Assembly (NCBI RefSeq): GCF_031157835.1
Contig: NZ_JAVIDR010000005.1
Span: 62,001-126,000 of the forward strand
DNA from: Acinetobacter rudis
Lineage (GTDB): Bacteria > Pseudomonadota > Gammaproteobacteria > Pseudomonadales > Moraxellaceae
Reading direction: 5' to 3'
Length of the DNA stretch: 64,000 nt
The notes under the pieces were generated by a model. That model worked only from the letters and a program-made list of their open reading frames with translations. It had not been told where the DNA came from and ran no database searches. Within the stretch, counting starts at the first letter, position 1. Each line of letters starts with the position of its first letter. The translations under genes were made by a program, and so were the position numbers. Shown piece after piece: positions 54,557 through 63,803 of the stretch.

Positions 54557-55444
54557 ATGAATCAAAAATTAGAGCAACTTTTTAATGCCAAAGTAAATGG
54601 TAAGACGGTACTAATTACTGGAGCATCAAGTGGGATTGGTTTAACCATTGCAAAAAAACTTGCCGCAAATGGTGCTCATGTTTTATTGCTTGCACGCACT
54701 GTGGAAACACTAGAGCAAGTAAAGCAAGAGATTGAAACAGAAGGCGGTAAGGCCACAATTTTCCCTTGTGATCTTAATGAAATGCCTGAAATTGATCGTG
54801 TATCTAAAGAGATCTTAGCCAGTGTGGATCATATCGACATCCTCATTAATAATGCAGGACGTTCTATACGCCGAGCAGTACACGAATCCATTGATCGTTT
54901 TCATGATTTTGAACGCACAATGCAATTAAACTATTTTGGTGCCATTCGACTTGTATTGAATATCCTACCTCAAATGATTAATCGACGAGATGGACATATC
55001 ATTAATATTAGTTCGATTGGCGTCTTGGCAAACGCAACTCGTTTTTCGGCTTATGTTGCCTCAAAAGCAGCTCTAGATGCCTTTAGTCGTTGTCTCTCGG
55101 CAGAAGTACATAGCCATAAGATTGCAATCACTTCCATCTATATGCCACTCGTGCGTACACCAATGATTGCTCCAACGAAAATCTACAAGTATGTTCCAAC
55201 ACTTTCACCAGAACAGGCCGCTGACTTAATTGCTTACGCTATCGTCAAACGCCCTAAAAAAGTAGCGACCCACCTAGGACGTTTAGCATCACTCACATAT
55301 TCGGTTGCGCCTGGAATTAACAATAAATTAATGTCAATTGGTTTTAATCTCTTCCCAAGCTCTACAGCTTCAGTTGGCGATCAAGCAAAATTAACTTGGG
55401 TACAACGTGCTTATGCTCGACTCTTCCCTGGAGAGCATTGGTAA
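54557..55444 (+). CDS. acr1: Fatty acyl-CoA reductase Acr1 (short-chain dehydrogenase)
   Basis: A 295-residue NADPH-dependent SDR enzyme that reduces long-chain acyl-CoA to the fatty aldehyde, the first step to wax esters in Acinetobacter. The length is that of A. baylyi Acr1, and the C-terminal half is very similar to what I recall of that protein, including SIYMPLVRTPMIAPTKIYKY and the final RAYARLFPGEHW. The SDR features are there: nucleotide motif TGASSGIG (residues 21-28), NNAG near 99, and the catalytic Ser-Tyr-Lys as INISSIG and YVASK. No wax ester synthase gene lies nearby. A terminator follows at 55466-55493. Confidence 0.93.
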   Translation: MNQKLEQLFNAKVNGKTVLITGASSGIGLTIAKKLAANGAHVLLLARTVETLEQVKQEIETEGGKATIFPCDLNEMPEIDRVSKEILASVDHIDILINNAGRSIRRAVHESIDRFHDFERTMQLNYFGAIRLVLNILPQMINRRDGHIINISSIGVLANATRFSAYVASKAALDAFSRCLSAEVHSHKIAITSIYMPLVRTPMIAPTKIYKYVPTLSPEQAADLIAYAIVKRPKKVATHLGRLASLTYSVAPGINNKLMSIGFNLFPSSTASVGDQAKLTWVQRAYARLFPGEHW

Positions 55445-55465
55445 CCTCCCCTTTACCCTCAATCC

Positions 55466-55493
55466 AACCCAAAGCCAAGCTTTGGGTTTTTTT
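55466..55493 (+). terminator. Terminator of acr1
   Basis: AACCCAAAGC (55466-55475) pairs with GCTTTGGGTT (55479-55488), 3-nt loop, followed by T7. Confidence 0.92.
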
Positions 55494-55696
55494 ATGCAAG
55501 TCAATTTCACGACATGGAGTAATTTTTCAACATCAACTGAGACACAGTCCGAAAAACACCCTCGCAAAATACAATTTAGTTGGCATAAAATAAAAAAACG
55601 GTAATAATTAAAACTTGTAATACATTTGTATTCTGATCATTAAATTTAAAATCCAAACAAAAACCAAGGATATCAGATTTCTTAGGGAGCATCCGT

Positions 55697-57004
55697 TTGT
55701 TAACATTCATTGGAATTTCAATTATTGTCATTATTGTTGCATTATTAATGACTGGAAAAACAAGTCCTATTATTGCCATGGCTGTTGTACCATTATTTGG
55801 TGCACTCATTGCTGGCTTCTCAATTACTGAAATTTCGACTTTTTTTGAGGCAGGTCTAAGTAAAGTAAGTAAAGTTGCAGCAATGTTTTTATTTGCCATT
55901 TTATTTTTTAGTATTTTAAAAGAACTTCACATATTCGACCCTCTCATTAAACACATGATTCGTCTAACACGCGGCAATGTTATTATTGTCGCCGTTATGA
56001 CAGCATTTATTGCAGCAATTGTGCACCTAGATGGTTCTGGTGCTGCAACATTTCTGATTATCATTCCTGCTCTACTTCCTCTATATCGTCAATTGGGAAT
56101 GAGTCCATACCTTATGCTCTTACTTATGGCTGGAAGTATGGGTGTCATGAATATGGTCCCTTGGGGTGGCCCGCTTGGCCGTGCCTCAGCAGTAACTGGA
56201 ATTGATGCCGCTCATCTTTGGCAAAGCCTCATTCCAATTCAAATTATTGGAATACTCGGAATGATGGGGTTTGCTGTACTCATGGGTATACGAGAAAAGA
56301 AGAGAATTCTTGCTGCTCAGGCTCTAGGTACTACGCCTTTTGAACAAGACTACCTTTTGTCAGATGTCGCTATAGATCTCACTGAAGAACAGAAACCAAA
56401 GAAATTTTGGCTCAACATTAGCACCATCATTATTGCCATTCTTTGCTTAGCCTTTGGTTTATTTTCAGCACCTTATGTCTTTATGCTTGCCTTAGCGATA
56501 ACACTGTTACTTAATTTCCCTAAACCTAAACAACAAATGGAAATTATCAGTAAACATGCCCCTCAAGCACTCAACATGGTCGCTATTATTTTTGCAGCAG
56601 GAGCCTTTCTCGGCATTCTATCCGAATCAGGTATGCTCAAATCAATTGCTGTTGACCTTATTCACGTACTCCCTTCAAATTGGATTGGCAGTTTACACAT
56701 TATGGTCGGTATTTTAGGTGTTCCTTTAGATCTACTGACCAGTACTGACGCTTATTATTTTGCTTTACTTCCTATTATTCATGAAGTCACTTCAACTGCA
56801 GGTGTACCTGTAGATTCAGTTGTCTACGCTATGGCGATTGGAAACAATGCCGGGACTTTCGTTAGTCCTTTCTCTCCAGCCACATGGCTTGCAATGGGGC
56901 TTGCTGGCACAGATATGGGACGACATCTTCGTTATTCATTCTTTTGGATTTGGTTCTTTAGCTTCTTTACCCTTAGCACTGGTTTCCTGCTTGGACTCTA
57001 CTAA
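55697..57004 (+). CDS. CitMHS-family metal:citrate:H+ symporter
   Basis: A 435-residue inner-membrane carrier with about twelve hydrophobic segments, of the CitMHS family that takes up citrate bound to Mg2+, Ca2+ or other divalent metals. The DGSGAATFLIIIPALLPLY segment near residue 112, the MVPWGGPLGRASAVTG segment near 152 and the SPFSPATWLAMGLAG segment near the end are family landmarks. The start is a TTG at 55697, supported by GGGAGC at 55685-55690; no ATG or GTG fits. Citrate-metabolism genes are not beside it, and no paired sensor kinase is seen. Confidence 0.9.
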   Translation: MLTFIGISIIVIIVALLMTGKTSPIIAMAVVPLFGALIAGFSITEISTFFEAGLSKVSKVAAMFLFAILFFSILKELHIFDPLIKHMIRLTRGNVIIVAVMTAFIAAIVHLDGSGAATFLIIIPALLPLYRQLGMSPYLMLLLMAGSMGVMNMVPWGGPLGRASAVTGIDAAHLWQSLIPIQIIGILGMMGFAVLMGIREKKRILAAQALGTTPFEQDYLLSDVAIDLTEEQKPKKFWLNISTIIIAILCLAFGLFSAPYVFMLALAITLLLNFPKPKQQMEIISKHAPQALNMVAIIFAAGAFLGILSESGMLKSIAVDLIHVLPSNWIGSLHIMVGILGVPLDLLTSTDAYYFALLPIIHEVTSTAGVPVDSVVYAMAIGNNAGTFVSPFSPATWLAMGLAGTDMGRHLRYSFFWIWFFSFFTLSTGFLLGLY

Positions 57005-57028
57005 CGTCACACACAGTTAAAAATGAAC

Positions 57029-57056
57029 AGCCCGTCTCAGTAGAGAGGGGCTTTTT
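57029..57056 (+). terminator. Terminator of the citrate transporter gene
   Basis: AGCCC-G-TCTC pairs with GAGA-G-GGGCT (57029-57038/57043-57052) around AGTA, with T5 ending at 57056. Confidence 0.85.
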
Positions 57057-57274
57057 ACACAAAATATCTCAGTGTATTTATGAAAAATCACTCAATTTAA
57101 GCTATTGAGTTACCAAAAAAATAACGTATTTAAATCCATCTTCTTTGTGAACTTAATAATAGAAAAACCTATCAAACCAATAAAATATAGCCAACTGAAT
57201 CAAAAATATATAGAATATATGCGATTAACATTTAATCACAAATAAGATTTAATAAACAATAGAAGTAACAAACA

Positions 57275-58333
57275 ATGGTTAAAAAATTAGGATTTTTCAT
57301 TCCGCTGGTTCTAACACTTACTGCATGTGGTGGTGGTAGCGATGATAGTAACGGCTCAACAAACGGCCCCAATACTGGAAACAATAAAATTCAATGCAAC
57401 AAAGGTATCCCGAGCGGGATGACCCCATTGGGTAGAGGAATTTTTGATCAAGATCTTTATAGTATAGATACTCAATATGATTCAAACCTACCACCCTCTC
57501 AAGCAAAACCACATCTTGTAGGTGAAAAACTTTCTCTTAATAAACACACCCTATACACCAGTACAGTTGCAATCAGCCACCCTGAAAGTGAAGTTGAAAC
57601 GCAAAGCCATAACTTTGATTATCTACTCAATGACAAAGGCCTGTTTACAACAAAAGAATATACTCAAGCAAACGATGGCAGTTGGCCAATTGGTTATATT
57701 CACTCAATGAGTGAAAATCAAATTACATTCAATCATTTTAATGATGTATGTGATCTAGAAGTTTACTCAAGCGATCTAGAACTTGAAAAAATTGACTTAT
57801 CTGGGCAGCCTATTTCTCTGCTCTTTGAACAAGACCAGAATGTTTCACATATAGGCTATAAGCATATTGAGAATGGATTTGGATATTTTATAGACCCAAG
57901 CTGGCCAATTTCTGCTGAAGAGAAACAGAGAAAACAAAACTTTGAGATTATGCTAAAAGATAAGACATTATTTCCAACAGGTTCATATGTTTATCTCATG
58001 AAGCCGATCAAACAGAATTCAACAGTTTACTATTTCGATGAAGAGCCAACAGATTATTCAACCCTACAAGATTGGGCAAAAAATACATATAAGAACCATA
58101 AAAATTGGAAAGAAATAAAGGTAGGAGGTTATCAAGTACTTCAAGCGCTCAATGATGATCAAACATACAACTGCTCTATTGATCCTGCAATCTTAAAAGA
58201 TGGTAAAGTTTATGATGGTGAATGTGAATTAGCAGGAAAAATCACTGATAAATTCAATATAGACTTCTATATGAACAAAAGCACCTATGATGCTGTACGC
58301 ACTCAACTTAAAACATATTATGGTTTTAAATAA
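57275..58333 (+). CDS. Orphan lipoprotein of unknown function
   Basis: A 352-residue exported lipoprotein. The signal peptide MVKKLGFFIPLVLTLTAC has lipobox LTAC with Cys18, followed by a flexible GGGSDDSNGSTNGPNTGNN linker that leads away from the membrane. The mature protein is polar, rich in Tyr, Lys, Asp and Asn, with four cysteines in the mature part (at CNKG, VCDLEV, NCSID and ECEL) that may form disulphides. I recognise no family. It is transcribed alone, and its stop is 65 bp from the convergent tex stop, with a shared terminator between. The AT-rich upstream region (57060-57270) shows nothing notable. Confidence 0.75.
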   Translation: MVKKLGFFIPLVLTLTACGGGSDDSNGSTNGPNTGNNKIQCNKGIPSGMTPLGRGIFDQDLYSIDTQYDSNLPPSQAKPHLVGEKLSLNKHTLYTSTVAISHPESEVETQSHNFDYLLNDKGLFTTKEYTQANDGSWPIGYIHSMSENQITFNHFNDVCDLEVYSSDLELEKIDLSGQPISLLFEQDQNVSHIGYKHIENGFGYFIDPSWPISAEEKQRKQNFEIMLKDKTLFPTGSYVYLMKPIKQNSTVYYFDEEPTDYSTLQDWAKNTYKNHKNWKEIKVGGYQVLQALNDDQTYNCSIDPAILKDGKVYDGECELAGKITDKFNIDFYMNKSTYDAVRTQLKTYYGFK

Positions 58334-58347
58334 CACAAACCATAACA

Positions 58348-58382
58348 AAAAACCGCTTAGATATTAATCTAAGCGGTTTTTA
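58348..58382. terminator. Bidirectional terminator between lipoprotein gene and tex
   Basis: AACCGCTTAGAT (58351-58362) pairs perfectly with ATCTAAGCGGTT (58367-58378) with a 4-nt loop, flanked by A-run and T-run, so it can stop both converging genes. Confidence 0.93.
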
Positions 58383-58397
58383 TTAGAATCTTGAGTC

Positions 58398-60749
58398 TTA
58401 TTTCGACCCTTTAATCCCTGCTTGTAATAACAAAGCCCCTAAACCACCGATTTTATTCTCTTGTGGTTTCGCAGCCTGTGGTTTATTACGCTGCGGACGG
58501 TCACCTTGTGGGCGTGCTTGTTGTGGACGTTTTGCCTGTGGTTTACGCTCAGTACGTTGTTCATTCTGACGTGGTTGCTGACGCGCAGCTTTAGCCGCTG
58601 AAGCAGAACCCTCAGGACGCATTGATAGATTGACACGCTTACGTTCAACATCTACTTGAATCACACGTACTTGTACGATTTGTCCAGGCTTAACCACTTT
58701 ATGTGGATCAGAGACAAATTCATTCGCCAACTCAGAAATATGAATCAAACCATCTTGGTGTACGCCAACATCAACAAATGCACCAAAGTTTGTTACGTTG
58801 GTAATCACACCTTCAAGCTGTAAACCTTCAGTAAGTTGAGCAACCTCAGTAATGTCTTCACGGAATTTCGCAGTACGGAACTCTGGACGAGGATCACGAC
58901 CTGGTTTTTCCAGTTCACTCAATACGTCTTGGATTGTTGGCAAACCAACTTGATCATTAACAAAATCTTCTGCTTTCACTTGGCGCAAGATTTCTGTATT
59001 ACCGATGATATCTTTTACTGTGGTCGCTTTAGATGTCACGATATGTTCAACTAATGCATAGCGCTCAGGGTGAACAGAAGAAGCATCTAAAGGTTCAGAA
59101 CCTTCAAGAATACGTAAGAAACCAGCAGCTTGTTCAAAAGTACGTTCGCCTAAACGTGGTACATTTTTCAAAGCCTGACGATTATCAAAGCGTCCATTTT
59201 CTTTACGGTAATCAACTATTTGTTGTGCAATTGCCTTATTGAGACCAGCAATATAACCCAAGATTGCAGCTGAGGCAGTATTTACATCAACACCTACAGA
59301 GTTTACACAGTCTTCAACGACTGCATCGAGTGTCTTCGCTAAACCAGTTTGGTTCACATCATGCTGATATTGACCTACGCCAATTGACTTCGGATCAATT
59401 TTCACAAGCTCTGCCAATGGGTCTTGTAGACGGCGAGCAATAGATACAGCTCCACGAATAACCACATCCAATTCTGGCAGCTCTGCTGCTGCAAGCTCTG
59501 ATGCTGAATAAACAGATGCCCCAGCTTCACTTACAGTAACACGTGTCAAATTAAGATCTGCATTTTCAGCCATCATTTCAGCAACAACAGCTTCGGTTTC
59601 ACGGCTTGCTGTACCATTACCAATTGCAATTAAATCAACATTAAATTCACGGCATAAACGTGCAAGCTCAGCAATTGAACCAGCTTTATCTTCTTTAGGT
59701 GCAAATGGGTAAATAGTGCTGTGAGCAACAACATCACCTGAGGCATTTACTACAGCCAATTTAACACCAGTACGAATACCAGGATCTACACCCAAGGTGC
59801 AGCGTGCACCTGCTGGAGCTGATAGTAACAAGTGACGTAAGTTTTCAGCAAAAACCTGCATCGCTTCAGCTTCGGCTGCCAAACGCTTTTCAGTCAATAA
59901 AGAGTGTTCAATACTCGGGCGAACTTTACCCAACCAAAACAATTGAGCTGTTTTCTTTAAGAAGTCTTGACGAGCCTGTGGCTGAACCTGCTCAAGAGCA
60001 TATTCTGTTTCAATTTGAGCAAGTGGTTGAGTATCTTCACCATCCACTTTTAAACCTAAAACATTTTCTTGACGGCCACGTAACATTGCCAATAAACGAT
60101 GTGAAGGTACTTTATTTAAGTTTTCAGAGAACTCAAAATAATCTCTGAATTTCTTACCAACTTCTTTCTTTTCTTCACTAGCAACGAGACTTTTAAGTAC
60201 TGCTTCTTTTGCAAAAATAGACTTCAACGTTGTTGTGAGTGCAATATTTTGTGCCCATTCATCAATAATGATGTGTTGAATAGCATCAAGCTGACTCTCT
60301 ACATCGCTATAGTCTTCATGACTAAAGCCTTGCAATGCTGCTTCTGGGTCAATATTTTCCGTTAAAATCTTGTCAGCAATCGGGCCTAAGCCAGCTTCTT
60401 TAGCTTTAAATGATTTACTGGTACGTTTCGGGCGATATGGTGCATAAATTTCTTCTAGCACATTTTTTGTTTCTGCAGCATTTACTCGAGCAAGCAAATC
60501 ATCTGATAGTTTATTTTGTTCTTGCAGAGACAAAATTACTTTTTCACGTCTTTCGAATAAATCACGTAAATACGCTAAACGCGTATCAAGTTGGCGCAAC
60601 TGCGTGTCGTCTAAGCCTTGCGTTACTTCTTTACGGTAACGTGCAATAAATGGAACGCTGGCACCTTCATCAATTAACTTGATGGCAGCCTCTACTTGGT
60701 TAGGACGTACGGCAAGCTCACTTGCCAACTGCTGAACTAAGTCAGTCAT
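58398..60749 (-). CDS. tex: Tex family RNA-binding transcription accessory protein
   Basis: A 783-residue cytoplasmic nucleic-acid-binding protein of the Tex/YhgF family. N-terminal helical Tex domain (RYRKEVTQGLDDTQLRQL), a YqgF/RuvC-like central domain (TLGVDPGIRTGVKLAVV near 325), two HhH motifs and a C-terminal S1 domain (GVITNVTNFGAFVDVGVHQDGLIHIS near 650). The last 65 residues are rich in Gln, Arg, Lys and Pro and end in a short hydrophobic stretch. The ATG at 60749 is preferred; a GTG at 60764 would add five residues. Confidence 0.97.
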   Translation of the reverse strand: MTDLVQQLASELAVRPNQVEAAIKLIDEGASVPFIARYRKEVTQGLDDTQLRQLDTRLAYLRDLFERREKVILSLQEQNKLSDDLLARVNAAETKNVLEEIYAPYRPKRTSKSFKAKEAGLGPIADKILTENIDPEAALQGFSHEDYSDVESQLDAIQHIIIDEWAQNIALTTTLKSIFAKEAVLKSLVASEEKKEVGKKFRDYFEFSENLNKVPSHRLLAMLRGRQENVLGLKVDGEDTQPLAQIETEYALEQVQPQARQDFLKKTAQLFWLGKVRPSIEHSLLTEKRLAAEAEAMQVFAENLRHLLLSAPAGARCTLGVDPGIRTGVKLAVVNASGDVVAHSTIYPFAPKEDKAGSIAELARLCREFNVDLIAIGNGTASRETEAVVAEMMAENADLNLTRVTVSEAGASVYSASELAAAELPELDVVIRGAVSIARRLQDPLAELVKIDPKSIGVGQYQHDVNQTGLAKTLDAVVEDCVNSVGVDVNTASAAILGYIAGLNKAIAQQIVDYRKENGRFDNRQALKNVPRLGERTFEQAAGFLRILEGSEPLDASSVHPERYALVEHIVTSKATTVKDIIGNTEILRQVKAEDFVNDQVGLPTIQDVLSELEKPGRDPRPEFRTAKFREDITEVAQLTEGLQLEGVITNVTNFGAFVDVGVHQDGLIHISELANEFVSDPHKVVKPGQIVQVRVIQVDVERKRVNLSMRPEGSASAAKAARQQPRQNEQRTERKPQAKRPQQARPQGDRPQRNKPQAAKPQENKIGGLGALLLQAGIKGSK

Positions 60750-60764
60750 CGTGTTTAATTCCAC

Positions 60765-61321
60765 AGGGATAAGGACTAAAAGTTAGTGATTATAAAGACC
60801 AAGACTATAAAATCCACAACTGTTTTACATTTTCTTCTTTTATTAACCCACAAACGCTTGATTTCACATCAATTTTTAAGAAATTTATTCCTTATTTTCT
60901 GTGCGTAATTGAAGTCCTGTTTACAATCGCAGAGCTTATCATTGCTTGAGTTGGCTATATACTAATTTTTCACTGACCTGCTTTCAATAGCTGCTTGAAC
61001 ATTCCAAACAAGTTTTTCTCAAAAATATTTAATTTACATTGAAATTCAAATCATTTTAAGTTTTAGCCTCAGTATCACCACCACATCTGTAAATAATGTA
61101 ATAGCCTAGTCAAATTTAGTCATAAAGTACAATAAATCATCAAATTAACCAATTCAACCAACATAATCCCTTTCAAATGCCACAAGATGTTGCTTTTTGG
61201 TATTTTAATACTCGACATAAATTGTGTTTTTGAGCAAATTGATACATAGTCTTAACAACGAGTTAGGCAGTATACTGAGCTATACCCATATCTATAATTA
61301 ACTATGTTTACGGAGTGCATC
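60765..61321. promoter_or_regulatory. Long divergent region between tex and ompR
   Basis: About 560 bp of AT-rich DNA with no convincing reading frame. A perfect -10-like TATACT lies on the plus strand at 61271-61276, 46 bp before ompR, with weak -35. GGAG at 61312-61315 precedes the ompR ATG. The length leaves room for a small RNA or several regulator sites, but I see no terminator-like hairpin to close one. Confidence 0.45.
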
Positions 61322-62086
61322 ATGAGTTTGGTTGTACCTGCTGAAAATACGGATATTGTACATAATGACACTGATCGTGTTGAACGCATTCTAGTCGTCG
61401 ATGACGATGTCCGTTTGCGTACTTTATTACAACGTTTCCTTGAAGATAAAGGCTTTGTAGTCAAAACGGCACATGATGCAACACAAATGGATCGTTTATT
61501 ACAACGTGAGTTATTTTCACTGATCGTACTCGACTTCATGCTTCCTGTTGAAGATGGTCTAAGCATCTGCCGCCGCTTGCGTCAATCTAACATTGACACC
61601 CCTATTATTATGCTGACCGCACGTGGTAGTGATGCTGACCGTATTGCTGGGCTCGAAGCTGGTGCGGATGACTATTTGCCAAAACCTTTCAATCCAAATG
61701 AACTTCTTGCACGTATTCGTGCAGTATTACGCCGCCAAGTGCGTGAAGTTCCAGGTGCGCCAAGCCAAAATATTGAAGTTGTTTCATTTGGACCATGGTC
61801 ACTAGACTTATCAACACGTACATTGACTCGTGAAGGTCAAGTTGTCACCCTGACTACAGGGGAGTTCGCTGTACTCAAAGCACTGGTACAACACCCTCGA
61901 GAACCATTAACACGCGATAAATTAATGAACTTAGCTCGTGGTCGTGAATGGGGAGCTATGGAACGCTCAATCGATGTACAAGTTTCTCGCTTACGTCGTT
62001 TGATCGAAGAAAACCCCGCACGTGCTCGCTACATTCAAACAGTGTGGGGTGTTGGCTATGTTTTCGTTCCAGATGGTGCTGAATAA
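61322..62086 (+). CDS. ompR: OmpR-type response regulator
   Basis: A 254-residue DNA-binding response regulator. Receiver domain at about 22-135: the acidic VVDDD cluster, the phosphorylated Asp71 in IVLDFMLP and Lys121 in YLPKPF. Winged-helix domain from about 150 (FAVLKALVQHPREPLTRDKL to YIQTVWGVGYVFVPDG). The sequence matches OmpR proteins including the RGREWGAMERSIDVQVSRLRRL segment. The ATG at 61322 has GGAG at 61312-61315; the upstream ATG at 61304 would add six residues. It controls envelope genes with EnvZ, whose gene starts 38 bp after its stop. Confidence 0.95.
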   Translation: MSLVVPAENTDIVHNDTDRVERILVVDDDVRLRTLLQRFLEDKGFVVKTAHDATQMDRLLQRELFSLIVLDFMLPVEDGLSICRRLRQSNIDTPIIMLTARGSDADRIAGLEAGADDYLPKPFNPNELLARIRAVLRRQVREVPGAPSQNIEVVSFGPWSLDLSTRTLTREGQVVTLTTGEFAVLKALVQHPREPLTRDKLMNLARGREWGAMERSIDVQVSRLRRLIEENPARARYIQTVWGVGYVFVPDGAE

Positions 62087-62124
62087 GCTATTCACGATTT
62101 AAAACTTCATTCTAGGAATATGCT

Positions 62125-63585
62125 GTGAAATTAGAGCCCTCAGATCTACGTGAATTTAAAGACTACGAAGCCTATTCGGAGAAAAAGCGTACGACCTGGG
62201 AGCGATTCCTTGACAAGATCAAACCGCGTTCCGCAGCAATGCGGACTACGGTCTTGGTTATTTTTGTTGTTTTTATTAGCTGGTTTACCACACTGTGGTT
62301 TTTCTGGCGCACGTTGTATTTACCTGAAATCCAACAACATGCTCGTTATATCGCACTTGAACTCGAAATCATCAATAATCCAAAATTGCGCGTCTTTCAT
62401 GACAAAGCAGAACTTGATGCTGAACAATGGCTCTACAAACGTATGGGCATTGAATACATCACCGACCCAGATAAGTTTCCCAATGTAAAAGACAAATTAG
62501 TTGCAGACTACATTACAAGTCATATTGAAGAAAAATTAGCACAAGAACTTGCTATTAAAGATGTAGAGGTTTATTTCCAATTTAAGCCAAGCCCAAGTAT
62601 TTGGATCCAAACACCAGAAATGCATGGTAATTGGGTAAGAGAACCACTAAAAACTTATGCCAACTATAGTTCTGAGCTTGTCTTTGGTTGGTTACTAGGC
62701 GTACCGATTTTATCGTTTATTATTATTTTAACTTTAGTTCGACAATTAAATCGACCTTTACGTCGCCTACAAAATGCAGCGAATCAATATACAAAAGTAG
62801 GTACAGCACCCTATTTAGAAACAAACCATGGCCCCCAAGAAATTCGCGAGGTCAACCAAGCCTTTAACCGCATGATCTATACGCTTGACCAAACTGAACG
62901 AGATCGCATGATCATGTTAGCGGGTATTTCTCATGATTTAAGAACCCCCCTAACCCGTATTCGTTTAAGTGCAGAAATGATGCCTGACGAAGACTTCCTC
63001 AAAGAAGGCTTAATTTATGATGTTGAAGACATGGATGCCATCTTGAGTCAGTTTATTTCCTATATGCGCGATGGCTCCGATGAAGAATTGCAAGACACTA
63101 ACATCAATACATTATTACAAGAGCTTGTGATTCAATTTAAACCCTTAGATATTCGCTTTACCCCTCAAGCACTCCCAATTATTTCTGCCCGCTCGCTTTC
63201 ACTTAAGCGTCTGATTGGCAATCTCATTAATAATGCGAAACGCTATGGTGCCGAACCAATCGAATTATCGGCTTCCTTACACGCACAACAAATCAAAATT
63301 TGCGTTGCTGATCATGGCGAAGGTATTCCAGATGATCAAATCTCTGAGCTTATGCAGCCTTTTGTTCGAGGTAATTCTGCACGAACTGTTCAAGGAAGCG
63401 GCTTAGGTTTAGCAATTGTAAAACGAATAGTTGATATCCACCAAGGTGAGCTTTATATTCATAATCGTGAATCTGGTGGACTAGAAGCGATTATCACTTT
63501 ACCTTTACAACCTACAACTTCAGATACTGTAACTCCCAACAGTACTTTAGGCAAAATTAAGCAAAGTTTGAGCGATCGCCTATAG
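62125..63585 (+). CDS. envZ: EnvZ-type sensor histidine kinase
   Basis: A 486-residue inner-membrane sensor kinase. Membrane segments at about 40-63 and 185-206 border a periplasmic domain of about 120 residues, followed by a HAMP domain (about 205-260), the H-box AGISHDLRTPLTRIR with His270, and the ATPase domain with the N box NLINNAKRYG, DHGEGI and the GSGLGLAIV G box. The periplasmic part is not obviously like E. coli EnvZ. The start is GTG at 62125 with AGGA upstream. The gene order ompR-envZ and the kinase signature motifs support the call. A terminator follows. Confidence 0.94.
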   Translation: MKLEPSDLREFKDYEAYSEKKRTTWERFLDKIKPRSAAMRTTVLVIFVVFISWFTTLWFFWRTLYLPEIQQHARYIALELEIINNPKLRVFHDKAELDAEQWLYKRMGIEYITDPDKFPNVKDKLVADYITSHIEEKLAQELAIKDVEVYFQFKPSPSIWIQTPEMHGNWVREPLKTYANYSSELVFGWLLGVPILSFIIILTLVRQLNRPLRRLQNAANQYTKVGTAPYLETNHGPQEIREVNQAFNRMIYTLDQTERDRMIMLAGISHDLRTPLTRIRLSAEMMPDEDFLKEGLIYDVEDMDAILSQFISYMRDGSDEELQDTNINTLLQELVIQFKPLDIRFTPQALPIISARSLSLKRLIGNLINNAKRYGAEPIELSASLHAQQIKICVADHGEGIPDDQISELMQPFVRGNSARTVQGSGLGLAIVKRIVDIHQGELYIHNRESGGLEAIITLPLQPTTSDTVTPNSTLGKIKQSLSDRL

Positions 63586-63596
63586 AAAAACCCAAC

Positions 63597-63625
63597 AACT
63601 GCTTAATAAACAAGCAGTTATTTTT
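63597..63625 (+). terminator. Terminator of ompR-envZ
   Basis: AACTGCTT (63597-63604) pairs with AAGCAGTT (63612-63619), 7-nt loop, followed by ATTTTT. Confidence 0.8.
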
Positions 63626-63803
63626 CACACCCAGCCTTAAGAACTGCATTTTTTAACTTTAAATATCAATAAGTTACATACCATAAATTTTATTTATGGT
63701 GATATTTATTTGAAAAATTAGACCTTAGCCTAATAGCGATGCACATTAACTTAAGGCATGGGTAAAATCCCTACCATACCCGAGATGTAATTGAGAGATA
63801 AAA

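Noticed and set aside
59804..60148. A 114-codon plus-strand frame inside tex
   Set aside because: It is antisense to strongly conserved tex sequence and has no independent support.
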